From Myotis daubentonii (Eukaryota; Chordata; Mammalia; Chiroptera; Vespertilionidae), in contig NC_081842.1 in the NCBI RefSeq assembly GCF_963259705.1, positions 63,810,787-63,874,786 on the forward strand: a stretch of DNA of 64,000 nucleotides, in the 5' to 3' direction. The notes under the pieces were generated by a model. The model was not told where the DNA came from and did no database searches. It worked only from the letters and a program-made list of their open reading frames with translations. Below, piece by piece: positions 36,734 through 48,059 of this stretch. A program made the position numbers and the translations under genes. Position 1 is the stretch's first letter. Each line of letters begins with the position of its first letter.

Positions 36734-37219
36734 AATATGCTAATTCATCCTCATGCCATCGCAAAGATGGTGGCGCCCACAGCCAGTCCGGAGGGAATAT
36801 GCTAATTGACTGCTCTACCCTCAAAGATGGCAGTGCCCACAGCCACAAGATGGCCAGCAGGGGAGGGCAGTTGTGGGCGACCAGGCCAGCAGGGGAGGGC
36901 AGTTGGGGGCAACTGCGCTGGCAGGGGAGGGCAGTTGGGGGGTGATTGGGCCAGCAGGGGAGCAGTTAGGCATTAATCAGGCCAGCAGCGGAGTGGTTAG
37001 GAGCAATCAGGCAGGAAGACAGGGGAGCAGTTGGGAGCCAGCAGTTCCGGATTTTGAGAGGGATGTCCGACTGTCAGATCGGGTGTGTGGGATCGGGCTG
37101 AAACCAGCAGTAAGACATCCCCCAAGGTGTCCCAGATTAGAGAGGGTGCAGGCTAGGCTGAGGGACATGGGACCCTCCCCCCACCCCCCGTGCACAAATT
37201 TTGTGTACCAGACCTCTAG
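36715..37219 (+). mobile_element. Non-autonomous Helitron with minisatellite (second subfamily)
   Basis: 5' end TCCTATCTAATAAAGAGGGA; 3' end GTGCACAAATTTTGTGTACC followed by AGACCTCTAG. Three AAGATGG (YY1-like) motifs lie at about 36764-36856, followed by a minisatellite of CCAGCAGGGGAGGGCAGTTG-type units (about 36858-37030). Same family as the inverted copy at 39759-40616. No coding capacity. Confidence 0.92.
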
Positions 37220-39165
37220 TTTTCTAATAAGTTATGATATTTGGCTGAAATCAAAGTGAGGATAAACGTAGATGTTCCCTTGTTAGTAGTTGAAACTGAT
37301 TAGTTTACTCATTTATTTGATACTCTTGGGATGGGTATTGAAAGATATAGTATTAAACAGAGGATTTTATAATGAACAAAATAAAAATCAAAATTTTAAG
37401 ATGATGTTTTACATACATTAGGGAAGATCTGTCATTTACAAAAGGCCTGAGGTCTATTATTTTTTCAAAATTTTCCTTTCTATATGAAGTTTGTTTGTTT
37501 TTTCTCCGTCTTGCATTTCCTAAGTCTTTTGATAACAAAACTAATTCAGTGTGTTTATGTGCAATTCCTTCACAAGTTGGGAGAGCACATGGGAAGGTAG
37601 TTAATGACAGCAGCATGAATACCAGTGGCAGCACTAGTCATGGTAATGTTAGAGGAAGTAGTGATAGTAGTACCTTGTGACTCCAATGGTAATTCACAAC
37701 AGCTTCAATTCACACCTGGAAGAACCCAGGAGCAGAAGATCTGCTGACTGCGTTGACCATCTCTTCATCTCTCCTATATCTTTGAGCCAAATCATTTCCC
37801 TCAAAAACACAGCACCGTAGTTCTACATGTAGATGAGATGAATTGATGTTGCCTCATTGTTTGTTTGTTTGTTTTGTAGGTTAGTTGCTAGGAGAGAGAA
37901 AAGTAGGAGTTGAATTTTGGGTAAATAAAAGTTCTGAAAAAATGAGAAAAGACACTAGGGTGTCAACCAGGGTTATGCAGTACAATTGAGAACTGACCAT
38001 GAATTCCAGGTTACACTCAAAACCAAAATGCACAGTGACTCACATCTATATGGCTATATGATTTTCTTTATCAGAACTTAGCAACCCTGACATAGGGATA
38101 GAAAATGTTTTTGCAGAACTGGTATATAAATGAGAGTTTACATGGAGACATAATCTGGGAGACAAGTAAAAGGGAGCAAGAGATATAATGTGCTCAAAGG
38201 AATGGATCTAGGGTGGTGGTGTAAGGAATTGAAATTGGAAGAAAGCTGATAGAAATAAAATTGAGGCATCAAAGCACTACAAGTCTCATTGAGATCAAAT
38301 AGCAGATTTAATGAGACTGAGGAAAAGCAGAGGGGATGAGTAAAAAATAGCAGCTTGTAATTGGAGTAGGACAGTAAAATGTGTGACTGTGAAGTAGTGA
38401 TGAAGTAGAGTGAGAGAGTAGATGGAGATGGTGAGAAGGCTCAGGGTGAGGCAAGGGATGTGATTTCCTAATGAGGGCTGGAAGAGACTCAAATATCTGA
38501 GAAGCCAAATTATTTGAAAAGTAAAAATGGAAACTAGAGTGTTGCTTGAGTAGGAAATAACACAATCCCAGACAAGAAGGCAAGGAAGTGCAAGATTTAA
38601 GGATGATGGAAAAATTGAAGATACATATGTTAGTTTAGTGGGAGTAGATAATTTTTAAAAATAAATTTTATATGATCCTCTCCTTCCCCTTTCCTCCCTC
38701 CTTCCCCTCCTCCTCCTGTTCTTCTGATTGTAAATTATATGAGAAAATAACAATTCTGATGTTAAGATTCCAGAGGGCTCATGAATTTGCAACACAGCTT
38801 CCTAAACAAAAGAAAAAGCAGGTTAACATACCAGGATGAGTACTGCTATTGTTGTAAAAATCAGTATTGTGTGATTGGTTGGTCAATTGTATACATTTCC
38901 CAATGTCACTTTGTACAGAGACTACTTAATGGGAAAAGAATAACTATCTATTACCTTTCTTCCTATTTGGGCAATAGAACTGAAAACTCATAAATATAAT
39001 TCACTATATTAGAAAGACAATTATTATAATTTCAGAAATGCTGATCTCAGCTTCTTCCCTTTATGAATCTAAACAAATATAAATATTCCAAGTAACAACT
39101 AATGTTTGTTCTTTCATGGCCAAGAAAAAGAAAAAAAAGAAATTAGATAATTAACCAGATAGTCC
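37220..39165. other. Unassigned DNA
   Basis: Holds a (GTTT)n run at about 37857-37878 and a purine-rich plus strand at 38.1-38.6 kb. A CT-rich stretch lies at 38.67-38.73 kb. No gene seen. Confidence 0.5.
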
Positions 39166-39167
39166 TT

Positions 39168-39171
<4 letters not shown>

Positions 39172-39228
<57 letters not shown>
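39172..39228. repeat. (CT)n microsatellite
   Basis: Pure CT dinucleotide run of about 57 bp abutting the tail side of the next VES SINE, so it may have grown from that tail. Confidence 0.98.
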
Positions 39229-39233
<5 letters not shown>

Positions 39234-39307
39234 AAACCTTGCCTGAGGATATTTTCTCATGGATTTTTAGAAAGAGTGGAAGATTAAGGAGGGAGGGGAA
39301 GGGGGGG

Positions 39308-39358
<51 letters not shown>

Positions 39359-39524
39359 CATTTGAGAGAGACATGGACTGGTTGCCTCCTGTGCACGTGC
39401 CCAACCAAGCTTGGCCCAGGATTAAATCTGCAACCCAGATAAGTGCCCTAGACCTGGAATCATACCCAAGACCCTTTGGTGCTCGGGCTGATGCTCTAAG
39501 CATTGAGCCACACCAGCCAGGGCA
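39229..39524 (-). mobile_element. VES SINE with expanded (GA)n tract
   Basis: Reverse-strand copy: CTTGCCTGAGGATATTTTCT, a purine tract including about 40 bp of pure GA (39318-39354), TGGTTGCCTCCTGTGCACGT and the head complement GAGCCACACCAGCCAGGGC. Confidence 0.92.
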
Positions 39525-39528
39525 AATA

Positions 39529-39693
39529 CAGTGGGGCCTTGACTTACGAGTGTCCCGACTAATGAGTTTTTTGAGATATCAGCTGTCTCTCGGCCGATTT
39601 TTTGCATTGACTTGACAGAGTAATTTGAGTTAACAAGCTCCTTAACAAGCTCAGTCTCAGAAATAATTAAACTCCTAAGTCAAGGCCCCACTG
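39529..39693. mobile_element. Tc1/mariner-type MITE (Tigger-like)
   Basis: Begins CAGTGGGGCCTTGACTTACG and ends with the inverted AGTCAAGGCCCCACTG. TA flanks both sides (39527-39528 and 39694-39695). At 165 bp it has no transposase. It lies immediately next to the SINE 5' end, apparently within the SINE's own target duplication. Confidence 0.9.
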
Positions 39694-39758
39694 TAGCCCT
39701 TTTTGAAATCTCATATCTATATAGCTATCTATAATTTATGAAGCATATTTATATTTAA

Positions 39759-40616
39759 CCAGTGGCCCGGTGCACAAAATTCATGTGGGGGAGGTGTTGC
39801 TCAGCCCAGCCTGCACCCTCTTCAATCTAGGACCCTTGGGGGATGTCCAACTGCCCCAGGGATCGGGCCTAAACAGGCAGTCGGACATCCGTCTCACAAT
39901 CCAGGATCACCGGCTCCTAACCACTCACCTGCCTGCCTGCCTGATTGCCCCTAACCACTCTGCCTGCCAGCCTGCTCACTCCCAACTGTCTTCCCTTTCT
40001 GGCCTGATTGCTCCCAACTGCCCCCACCAGCCTGCTCACCTCCAACTGCACCCCCACTGGCCTGATCACCCCCAACTGTACCCCAGTGCTGGCCTGATCA
40101 CCCCCAACTACCCCCCCTACCAGTCTGCTCACTGCCTATTGCCCCCCCTGCTGGCCTGCTCGTCCCCTACTGCCTGCCCCTGCTGGCCTGCTTGGCTTCA
40201 ACTGCCCCCCCGCACTGCCCTGTTCACCCCCAACTGTCCCCCTGCTGGCCTGCTTGGCCCCAACTGACACCCCCCTGCTGGCCTGCTCACCCCCAACTTC
40301 CCCCACCACTGGCCTGATCACCCCAAACTGCCCTCCCCTCCTGGTCTGATCGCCTCTAACTGCCTCTGCCTTGGCCCTGCCACTATGGTTTTATCTGGGT
40401 GGCGGCCATGAAGTCTGGCTTCATTTCCTGGGTCATTGGGGCAACCCAGGAAGCCAAGCCAAGCCTCCCATCCACTCCAGCTGGCTCTGTGGCTCTGGCC
40501 GGCGCCACCATCTTTGTTGCATCAAGTTACATATTCCCTCCTTATTGGCTGTGGGCAGCACCATCTTTATTGCAAAGTGACAGTTAATTTTCATATTACT
40601 CTTTTATTAGACAGGT
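39759..40616 (-). mobile_element. Non-autonomous Helitron with minisatellite (second subfamily)
   Basis: The 3' end is at the left (GCCCGGTGCACAAAATTCAT; terminal CTAG mutated to CCAG). The 5' end is at the right, where the complement reads CCTGTCTAATAAAAGAGT. It contains a minisatellite at 39930-40375 and two AAGATGG motifs on the minus strand near 40508 and 40561. A short inverted repeat TTTCCTGGGT/ACCCAGGAA lies near 40427-40452. No coding capacity. Confidence 0.9.
39930..40375. repeat. GC-rich minisatellite, about 13 units of 28-33 bp
   Basis: Degenerate units built on CCTGATCACCCCCAACTGCC plus C-rich spacers ending CTGG. Strong C/G strand asymmetry. The 165-codon open frame across it merely follows the repeat period. 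Confidence 0.93.
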
Positions 40617-40711
40617 TATATGATTAATTATTAATATTAAATATTAACTGTTAATTATATAGAATATATGTATATTAATGTATAAGATATATAAAATGGA
40701 ATTATTATACA

Positions 40712-41103
40712 CTAGAGACCCGGTGTACAAAGTTTTTGCACTTTGTGGGTGTGGGGGGGTTCCCTTAGCCTGGCCTGCACCCTCTCACAGTCCAGGAGCC
40801 CTGTGGGGAGCAGGCCTAAGCCATCAGTCAGACATCCTTAGTGCTGCCAGGGAGGCGGGAGAGGCTCCTGCCACCACCACTGCACTCGCCAGCCATAAGC
40901 CTGGCTTCTGGCTGAGCGGCACTCCCCCTGTGGGAGGGCACTGACCACCAGGTGCAGTTCCTGTGTTGAGCGTCTGCCCCCTGGTGGTCAGTGCACATCG
41001 TAGTGAGTGGTTGAGCAGCCTTAGCATATTATTAAGATATTATGCTTTGATTGGTTGAACGGACGACCAGACACTTAGCATACTAGGCTTTTATTATATA
41101 GGA
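40712..41103 (-). mobile_element. Non-autonomous Helitron (HeliBat-type)
   Basis: CTAG at 40712 with the 3' hairpin region GTGTACAAAGTTTTTGCAC; the complement of the right end begins TCCTATATAATAAAAGCCTA. 392 bp. Contains a perfect CTCF core match at 40974-40987 and a degraded partner near 40945. Confidence 0.94.
40974..40987 (-). promoter_or_regulatory. CTCF core motif match (Helitron-borne)
   Basis: The complement CCACCAGGGGGCAG matches CCASYAGRKGGCRS at all 14 positions. It lies 116 bp inside the Helitron 5' end. Occupancy is unknown. Confidence 0.6.
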
Positions 41104-41189
41104 TTGTATACTATAATTTTATATGAATAAAATTGATACAATGTTATATATAAAATACTGATGGGTTTTTTACTGGATTTAGTCTACCT

Positions 41190-41730
41190 AGCGTTATTTT
41201 TTTAAAACTTATCTTTATTGTTGAAAGTATTACAGATGTCCCCTTCCCTGCCCCCATTGACCCCCTCCACTTGGCTCCTGTACCCTCCCTGGGCCTCTGC
41301 AGCACTATTGTCTATCCATGGGTTATGCATATATGCATATAAGTTCTTTGATTAATCTCTTCCCACCCCCCTCCTTCCCTCTGAAATATGTCAGTCTGTT
41401 ATATGCTTCAGTGTCTCTGGATCTGTTTTGTTCTTCAGTTAATTTTGTTCTTTAGATTCCACATAAGTGTTATCATGTGATAGTTGTCTTTCTGTGACTG
41501 GATTATTTCACTTAGCATTATACTCTCATGTTTCTCCATGCTGTCTCAAGGGTAAGAGATCCTTCTTTTTTACAACTGCATAGTATTCCATTGTGTAAAT
41601 GTACCACCGCTTTTTTATCCATTCATCTATTGATGGATACTTTGGCTGTCTCTAGATCTTAACTATTATAAATAGCACTGTTATGGACATAGAGGTACAT
41701 ATTATTTCTGATTGGTGTTTATTTATCTTC
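41190..41730 (-). mobile_element. L1 3' fragment
   Basis: Antisense L1 3' UTR: ATCTTTATTGTTGAAAGTAT, a C-rich stretch, GCATAGTATTCCATTGTGTA and TTTATCCATTCATCTATTGA. 5'-truncated. Confidence 0.87.
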
Positions 41731-41790
41731 CCAGAATCACAATCTTCCAGATAGAACATGTTAGATTTCATTTTCTTTAAGTTTCATATT

Positions 41791-42013
41791 ATTGCTCGGT
41801 TGGTGTGGCTCAGGGATTGAGAGTCAACCCATGAACCAGGAAGTCATGGCTCGATTCCTGGTCAGGGCACATGCTCAGGTTATAGTCTCAATCCCCAGTG
41901 GGGGACTTGCAGCAGGCAGCCAATCAGTGATTCTCTCTCATCGTTGATGTTTCTATTTCTCTCTCCTTCTCCGTTCCTTTCTGAAATCAATTTAAAAAAA
42001 TGTATATGTTTTA
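41791..42013 (+). mobile_element. VES SINE
   Basis: Sense copy: GGTTGGTGTGGCTCAGGGAT, GGCTCGATTCCTGGTCAGGG (B box), CAATCAGTGATTCTCTCTCA and an A-rich tail. Perfect 12-bp flanking duplication AAGTTTCATATT (41779-41790 and 42014-42025). Confidence 0.96.
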
Positions 42014-42025
42014 AAGTTTCATATT

Positions 42026-43180
42026 TTTTGTCATTTAGTTTTTCTCTGGAATTTGCGTAACTGATTTCTTCATGTAGGGACAGGGTAAGCTATAGAAATA
42101 TTAAAATGTATACATGCAAGCTTTGGAGTTTCTGTTAACCACTGGAGGCCCATAACAAGAATGGCTCTCTGAAATATGAGTTTGCTTTTCAATTTGGCCC
42201 AGTTTCACCCTAACTTAACAATTTTGTGCACACATTTCAAAAAGGTTTAAGGTACTGCTGATGATTGAGTCTGATAAGCAAATTTTTGTATAGTTGTGCT
42301 TGGTCTCTCATTCTTCTTTTTCTCTTTTCATTTTAAATAATGAAAGAAGTAAGACAGGAAAGGTCAAATGCTTTAGGTTTTGTCAGGCAGTTTGGGATTT
42401 CTCCAGTGAAGAATACATCCCAATTCCCTGGAATGTCAAAGCAGCAGTTTAGTCGGTCACTGGAACCAGGACAGATGGGATCCCCCAGGAGGGTTGGCCC
42501 ACTTCCCTTCTTAGATCACACAATTGAAACTTGAAACCATAGTTTACTTTGACCTCACATTTGTTTGAAAAAATACTCTTTTTTTTTTTACCTTCAAGAG
42601 AGTTTAAGCCAAAAATTTGAAAACTGTTTCTCCAGAGAAAGATCAAGAAGGAAAGCAGATGAAGCAGGAGTGAAAAATCATATTTTTATACAAGTTAATT
42701 AATTCAGAAGTTGTAAGTAATTGTCCATGTAGCTGATCAATAATGCCGTTGCTGATATCAGGGTCAGATGGTTGGCTTGAAAAGATGTGGCTTTGATCTC
42801 CTAGGCTATTTTCATGACTAGCTAAGGGATTTCTGTGTCTTGAAAAGCTTCACAAGCCTTAATGTCTTTTCTTCTAGAAAATGTAGAGTTAGATAGGTGG
42901 GTAATATAATTTTAAAAATATCTTATGAAGACAGGGTTCTTGTCTGATTCATTCAGCATTATAATTGACACATAATAGGCTCCAAAAGAGTGCTTACTGA
43001 GTGACTAGATGGATAAATAGTTTTTTGGGTTTTTTTGGGGGTAGAAGCCCTGAGTTTTATTTTGACATGTTCAATGGTTTTATCCAAGTTATTTAATACC
43101 CTTGTGTTGCTTATTCACCTTAGAATTTCTCTGGATATGATGAGGATTAATAAGATATTGATCCAAAGAATGTTATTATT
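42026..43180. other. Unassigned AT-rich DNA
   Basis: No gene or clear repeat seen. Confidence 0.5.
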
Positions 43181-43181
43181 T

Positions 43182-43343
43182 GCCCTGGTCTGGTAGCTCA
43201 GTTGGTTAGAGTGTCACCCCAATATGCCAAGGTTGCAGATTACATCCCCAATCAGGGCACATATAAGAATCAACCAATGAATGCATAAATAAGTGAAACA
43301 ACCAATGGATGTTTCTCTCTCTCTCAAATATATTTAAAAAAAA
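43182..43343 (+). mobile_element. tRNA-derived SINE, older VES-like variant
   Basis: GGTAGCTCAGTTGGTTAGAG (A box) and GTTGCAGATTACATCCCC (decayed B box), then a shortened body and a CT/A-rich tail. The tRNA part has decayed, so it is not a functional tRNA gene. Confidence 0.85.
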
Positions 43344-43344
43344 A

Positions 43345-44154
43345 CCCACCACAGACACGAAGGGTGTTTTTGTTTAACTTAGGACTGTATTATGTTAATA
43401 GTGTTATATTATTAGAGTATTACCATTATTACTCATTTTTGGATGCCTGACTGTTTCGATTACACTGCCATCTCCAATTTCAATCAAGACATCTCAACAC
43501 AAAATATATTTGAAAAATGTTCTAATAATACTATAATTTGCATTCCTGTTGATGCCATATTATGAAATAAAGTCATGACATAATATATATTTCTATCAAC
43601 ATCAAAAAATTTTCAACTTCAGGCCCACTAAGAAGCTTGTCTGTGCGGGTGTTGCATGAAGCACTGTGGACCTGAGGTGTGATTCTGCCCTTGAATTTGA
43701 CTGAGCCAGAGCTTCTGATTTCAAGCACAGAGCTAGTGGAGGTTGAGGAGAGCTCACTATTGATAGGCCCCTGCTTCCCTGACTGCTCAGGCCATTTGGA
43801 AGACACCTGCTTGCAAGAACCGAGTTTCTTCAAATAAGACTATATGAACAGCAAAGAAAATGCCCCCACTCAAATGACCTGGTGGCCTTTCCCATATGCC
43901 CTTTATCATGGTCAGCCCTGGTGGAGAGAGGGTTGACCGGGAGGCCTGGGCTTCATGTGGTCTCTTCCGAGGCTCCAGCCAGACCAAGTTCCAAGGAGCC
44001 ACCTACAGGACAGCCCCTTGGGACAGTGGAGCCTGGATGTGATGTTGGCTTTTGTGCACACTGCCACAGTACCATGTGGTCCTGTTTCTTCCCCATCTGC
44101 TGTGCACATTTGACTAGAACAAGGGTTGGCTTCTGACCTACAGGGAAAATAATT
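43345..44154. other. Unassigned DNA
   Basis: Slightly GC-richer at 43.6-44.1 kb, with overlapping short open frames on both strands but no family signature. Confidence 0.45.
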
Positions 44155-44530
44155 TTTCAAGCCACAAGTATGTATTGAATGCCCACTGAGTGTCAATTAT
44201 GGTTTGAGTCACTATGGCCATAACAATAGACCACATGGACAAGATCCCTGAACTTATATTCTAGTCGGGGATGGTTGTGCATATAAAGACAGATAATAAA
44301 GAAATGAAAAAATAAAAGATAATTATAAGTGTTTAGAAGAGGATAAGTAGAGTAAATGTGAAATAAAATGCAGTGGGATGAGTTATTTTAGATTAGGTAC
44401 TTGGAAACATCTCTCAGAAGAGATGACATTTGAACTGAGCCTGGAGGTATATGAAGGAATCACGGCAAACATCCTAAAAGAGAATGGATTTGGAAGGTTC
44501 TAGGAATAGCAATAAACTCACTGTGGCTAA
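44155..44530 (-). mobile_element. L2 LINE fragment
   Basis: Antisense L2 landmarks in order: ATGTATTGAATGCCCACTGA, CTGAACTTATATTCTAGTCG, AGACAGATAATAAAGAAATG, CAGAAGAGATGACATTTGAA and CTGAGCCTGGAGG. Old but clear. Confidence 0.85.
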
Positions 44531-45117
44531 AATAAAATATTTGTACCAGGATTTGATGCACCAAGCAAGGGATAATGAATTTTTTCTATTGTCCCTTTAA
44601 AAAGCTTTTATTTCCTTTAGTACTCTAGGAAGAAGAAAAGATAAAATAAAATCTAAGTTTCAGAATTTATTGTCAGTCTGTTGTTTCAATCTACTTCCTG
44701 ATGTGCAGGGTCAACACATTGTTGTTATAATCTCTCTTAATTCTCTAGTCTGTAACAGATCTCCTCCTCCAAATTTTTTTTATTTGTTTGGAAAATTGCA
44801 CCATTTGTCTTGAGAAATATTTCATATTCTGGATTTGTTTAATTGTTTCTTTATGCTGTTGTTTACATTGTTCTTCTCTTCTACAAATTTCCCCTAGTTA
44901 GAGCTTGATTAAATGAAGAATCAAGGATATTTTTTTCAAGAATGTCTTTTAGGCATTGCTCAGTGCATCTACATAACATGTGAAGGTAAGCTCTAAATCG
45001 TTGCCGTCACACATTTTTTTATGCTCAGATTAATCAATGGGTCTAGGTACTCTCAACCCGGCTCTGTCTATTCTAAGGGTCCTAATCAATATTTTACCTA
45101 ATAGTCTTAGTATCCAC
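44531..45117. other. Unassigned AT-rich DNA
   Basis: No gene or clear repeat seen. Confidence 0.5.
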
Positions 45118-45226
45118 TGATGCACTGCCTAAGCAACCTGGGCATGTGCCCTGACTGGAAATCGAACCTTCAACCATCTGGTGCATGGGAGGACACTCAA
45201 ACCAATTAAGCTACACTGGCCAGGGC
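45118..45226 (-). mobile_element. VES SINE, truncated
   Basis: Only the tRNA-like half remains: GGCATGTGCCCTGACTGGAA, ATCGAACCTTCAACC and AGCTACACTGGCCAGGGC. Confidence 0.88.
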
Positions 45227-45242
45227 AAGAAAGTATTTTTAA

Positions 45243-45960
45243 TCAAGTTTTGTAACAACCAAATACTCACAATGAAGGTATAAATGGCTTGTATTTCTAC
45301 TTTATTCCATGCCCACAATTAAATTTGAAATGAATACATTTGAACATAAAACCTAGAACCTTAAAGTTCTTGAAAAAAATATAAGGGAATACATTTGTTA
45401 CCTGGTAGAAGGCAAATATTTCTTACATAGAACTTGAAAAGTACAAACCATAATAGGGAACAAAGATCCTGATAAATTGTAGCTCATCAAAATTAACAAC
45501 ACCTGCTCATCAAAAGCCATCATTAGAAAATGAATAGGTAAGCCAGAGCCGGGAAGAAAATATTCAAAATGCATTTTTCACAAATGAATTGTGTCAAGAA
45601 TATAGAGAGGACTCCTGAAATCAATAAAAAAAGAGACAAACAATCTAATTAAAAATGAACAAAAGTATTGAGCAGACAATTTACAAAGGAAGATATATTA
45701 ATGACCAGTGAGTATGTGAATAGGTGTTTAACATCATTAGTCATCCTGGAAATGCAAATTGAAAACTCAGTGAAGAATGCAAATTGAACCCCAATGAGAC
45801 ACCATATCCCACCTGCTAAAATAACTAAAATTAAAGAAACATGAGACAATATAAAATGATGTTGAGGATTTAGAGTAACTTTAATCTTATATATGTTGGG
45901 AATGTATAAAATGGAAAAAGCATTTTGAGAATGGTTTGGCTGTTTGCTATAAAGTGAAAT
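45243..45960 (+). mobile_element. Old L1 (L1M-type), ORF2 3' end
   Basis: Sense L1: CTCATCAAAAGCCATCATTA, GAAAATGAATAGGTAAGCCA, AATTTACAAAGGAAGATATA, AACATCATTAGTCATCCTGG and CCAATGAGACACCATATCCC, followed by TTGGGAATGTATAAAATGG. A small local duplication of the GAAATGCAAATTGA block is present near 45749-45788. The reading frame is destroyed. Confidence 0.9.
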
Positions 45961-47397
45961 GCATCTTTATCCTAGAGTGTGATTTTAATTCTTATCTCTG
46001 CCTCTTACTGGTAAGAGAAGCACCCTAGGTCCTTGACATTTTTCAGGGCCACAGATACAGTAAACCTAGCTGTATCTTTTGTTACCAGGAACTGATTAAT
46101 GTGCCTCTCTTTCTGTAAAATCTCAGGGCCTCAGTTAATATTGGGGAGTGGAGGACGTTAGTACCCACATAGAGAACTATATCAAAAAATGCTTGGCTTC
46201 TTACCTAATTGAGCCTCCAGGAACTGAGAAAGTTATAAGCATGTGATAAAGACTGACACCGGGTCATTTCCTACTGAAACTCAGGATGACTTATTCTTTT
46301 TTTTTTTTTTTTTACCACTTTTGCCATTAGAATCAGAACCAACCAGGTGACTGCTGTCGGCAGCAGAAAGCCTGGAAAAAGTTGAAAGAGATGAAGAGGG
46401 TAAGGAGTAAGGAAGGTACAAGAAAGAGAGGACCAAGTTGGCCTGGTAGGCAAGGACTTACGTATTTTAATAATATATTTAAGGAATAAAACAGAATAGA
46501 AAGGAAAACTAGGCTTAATTAGTACTTGGCCTAATTTATGCTTATACTATTATCTGTTGAGTTGAATATGAGGCATTTTCCTATAGAATTCTTATTTCTG
46601 CAACTGTGCCACATTTTTTTTTCTCTCCAACATGATTTCCACTGGTCCCTGTTAAGCTTCATTTTGTTGATTTCTGATTACTTCTCCAATTTAATAATGT
46701 CATTTTGCATTCAAATACCATTCTCGGAAGTGCTGCCCTCCATGAACCTTTTTGGGTTTCATTTTCGAGTTTGGGAATAAACTCTATAATCATTTCATGG
46801 TTGAAAATATTAAATATGCAGTTTGAAATGCATAATAAAATTCCCTAAACTATTTCATGGCTTCACAAACATTAAGAATGATCAAATCCATAGTGTCCTC
46901 ACAATTTAAGCTTTAGAATTTTCATTTTGTATTAAAACATCAGACTCTGATATTGTATAAATTGCTATTTACACAACAGCAAGACGGAATTCTGATGACC
47001 AGACCCAAAGCAAAATCTCAGTTTGTTTCCAGTGTGAAACCAATGTTAGGGAGCCAGAATCACTTTGTAATTAGAAAATATAAGTAACACTTATACCTCT
47101 AAACAAAAATTATGCAGAGATGTTTGTTAAAGAACAAATCAAAACTGTCAGGCTAAGATTTTACTTTACTGCAACATGTAAACAGTTTTTATGAATTATA
47201 CTCTATTTTAAATATGTGAAACATTTTAATTTCCATCTGATGTTTAAACTGTTTTCTCAATGAGAGACAGGTGTCCATTGCACTTAAGCTAGTAGCTTTA
47301 GCTACAGTTTTGAATGGAAAGGGAGATTGTCTCATTCACCTAAAATTTTATAATACTATACTAAGAGTCTTCTCCTCATCTTGCTTCATCTGCTATT
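45961..47397. other. Unassigned AT-rich DNA
   Basis: No gene or clear repeat seen, apart from a T-rich run near 46296-46313. Confidence 0.5.
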
Positions 47398-47412
47398 AAG
47401 ATAGTCACATCT

Positions 47413-47664
47413 GCCCTAGCCAGTTTGGCTCAGTGGATAGAGTATTGGCCCAAGAACTAAAGGGTCCCAGGTTTGATTCCAGTCAGGGGACATGCCTTGG
47501 TTGCAGACTCAGTACCTGACCCTAGTTCAGGCACATGTGGGAGGCAACCAATTAATGTGACTCTCTCACATCAATGTTTCTCTCTTTCTGTCTCTCCCCC
47601 TCCCTTCCACTCTCTCTAAAACTCAATGGAAAATATCCTTGGGTGAGGATTAACAACAACAACA
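47413..47664 (+). mobile_element. VES SINE, older copy
   Basis: Sense copy: GCCCTAGCCAGTTTGGCTCA, GTCCCAGGTTTGATTCCAGT, CTCTCACATCAATGTTTCTC and ATATCCTTGGGTGAGGAT. Flanking duplication AAGATAGTCACATCT (47398-47412) and AAGATAGTCACGTCT (47665-47679) with one difference. Confidence 0.95.
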
Positions 47665-47679
47665 AAGATAGTCACGTCT

Positions 47680-48055
47680 TTCATTCTCCTCCTCCAGTAT
47701 AATTTGGAGCCCTTTCTAGGGGTATATTGTCATCATAAGGGTCCAGTGCCTCCTAGTGGAAGAAGTAAGTCATGGGATGCCGGGATTTCTGATTATTATT
47801 TCCAGTTGACCAAGAACTGAACGTATAACTTGTGAAAGTTGAAATCACTGAACATCTTTAAAAAATTTAGTTGTGCTAAACATTTAAAAAATTATCTTCT
47901 ACTCATGAAATATGTTCCTTGATTCCTTAATTAGTATCATCTTGCTTCTCAAAAATACAGTGAGGTATTCTTCTTCAATACAAAAAATCTACCAGAATAT
48001 TAATACCAATAAAGAAGATACATAGAGGGTCTGACAAGTATAATAGCAGTAATAA
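47680..48055. other. Unassigned DNA
   Basis: Nothing recognised. Confidence 0.45.
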
Positions 48056-48059
48056 TCTA

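Noticed and set aside
39770..40267. 165-codon open frame with repeating peptide
   Set aside because: The repeat follows the 28-33 bp minisatellite in a Helitron and the reverse strand is open too. It is not a gene.
39930..40375. Regularly spaced direct repeats resembling a CRISPR array
   Set aside because: Units are degenerate, contiguous and without unique spacers, in a vertebrate Helitron. This is a minisatellite.
43182..43343. tRNA-like A and B boxes suggesting a tRNA gene
   Set aside because: No complete cloverleaf. The B box is decayed and the A-rich SINE tail follows. The same holds for the VES heads elsewhere in the window.
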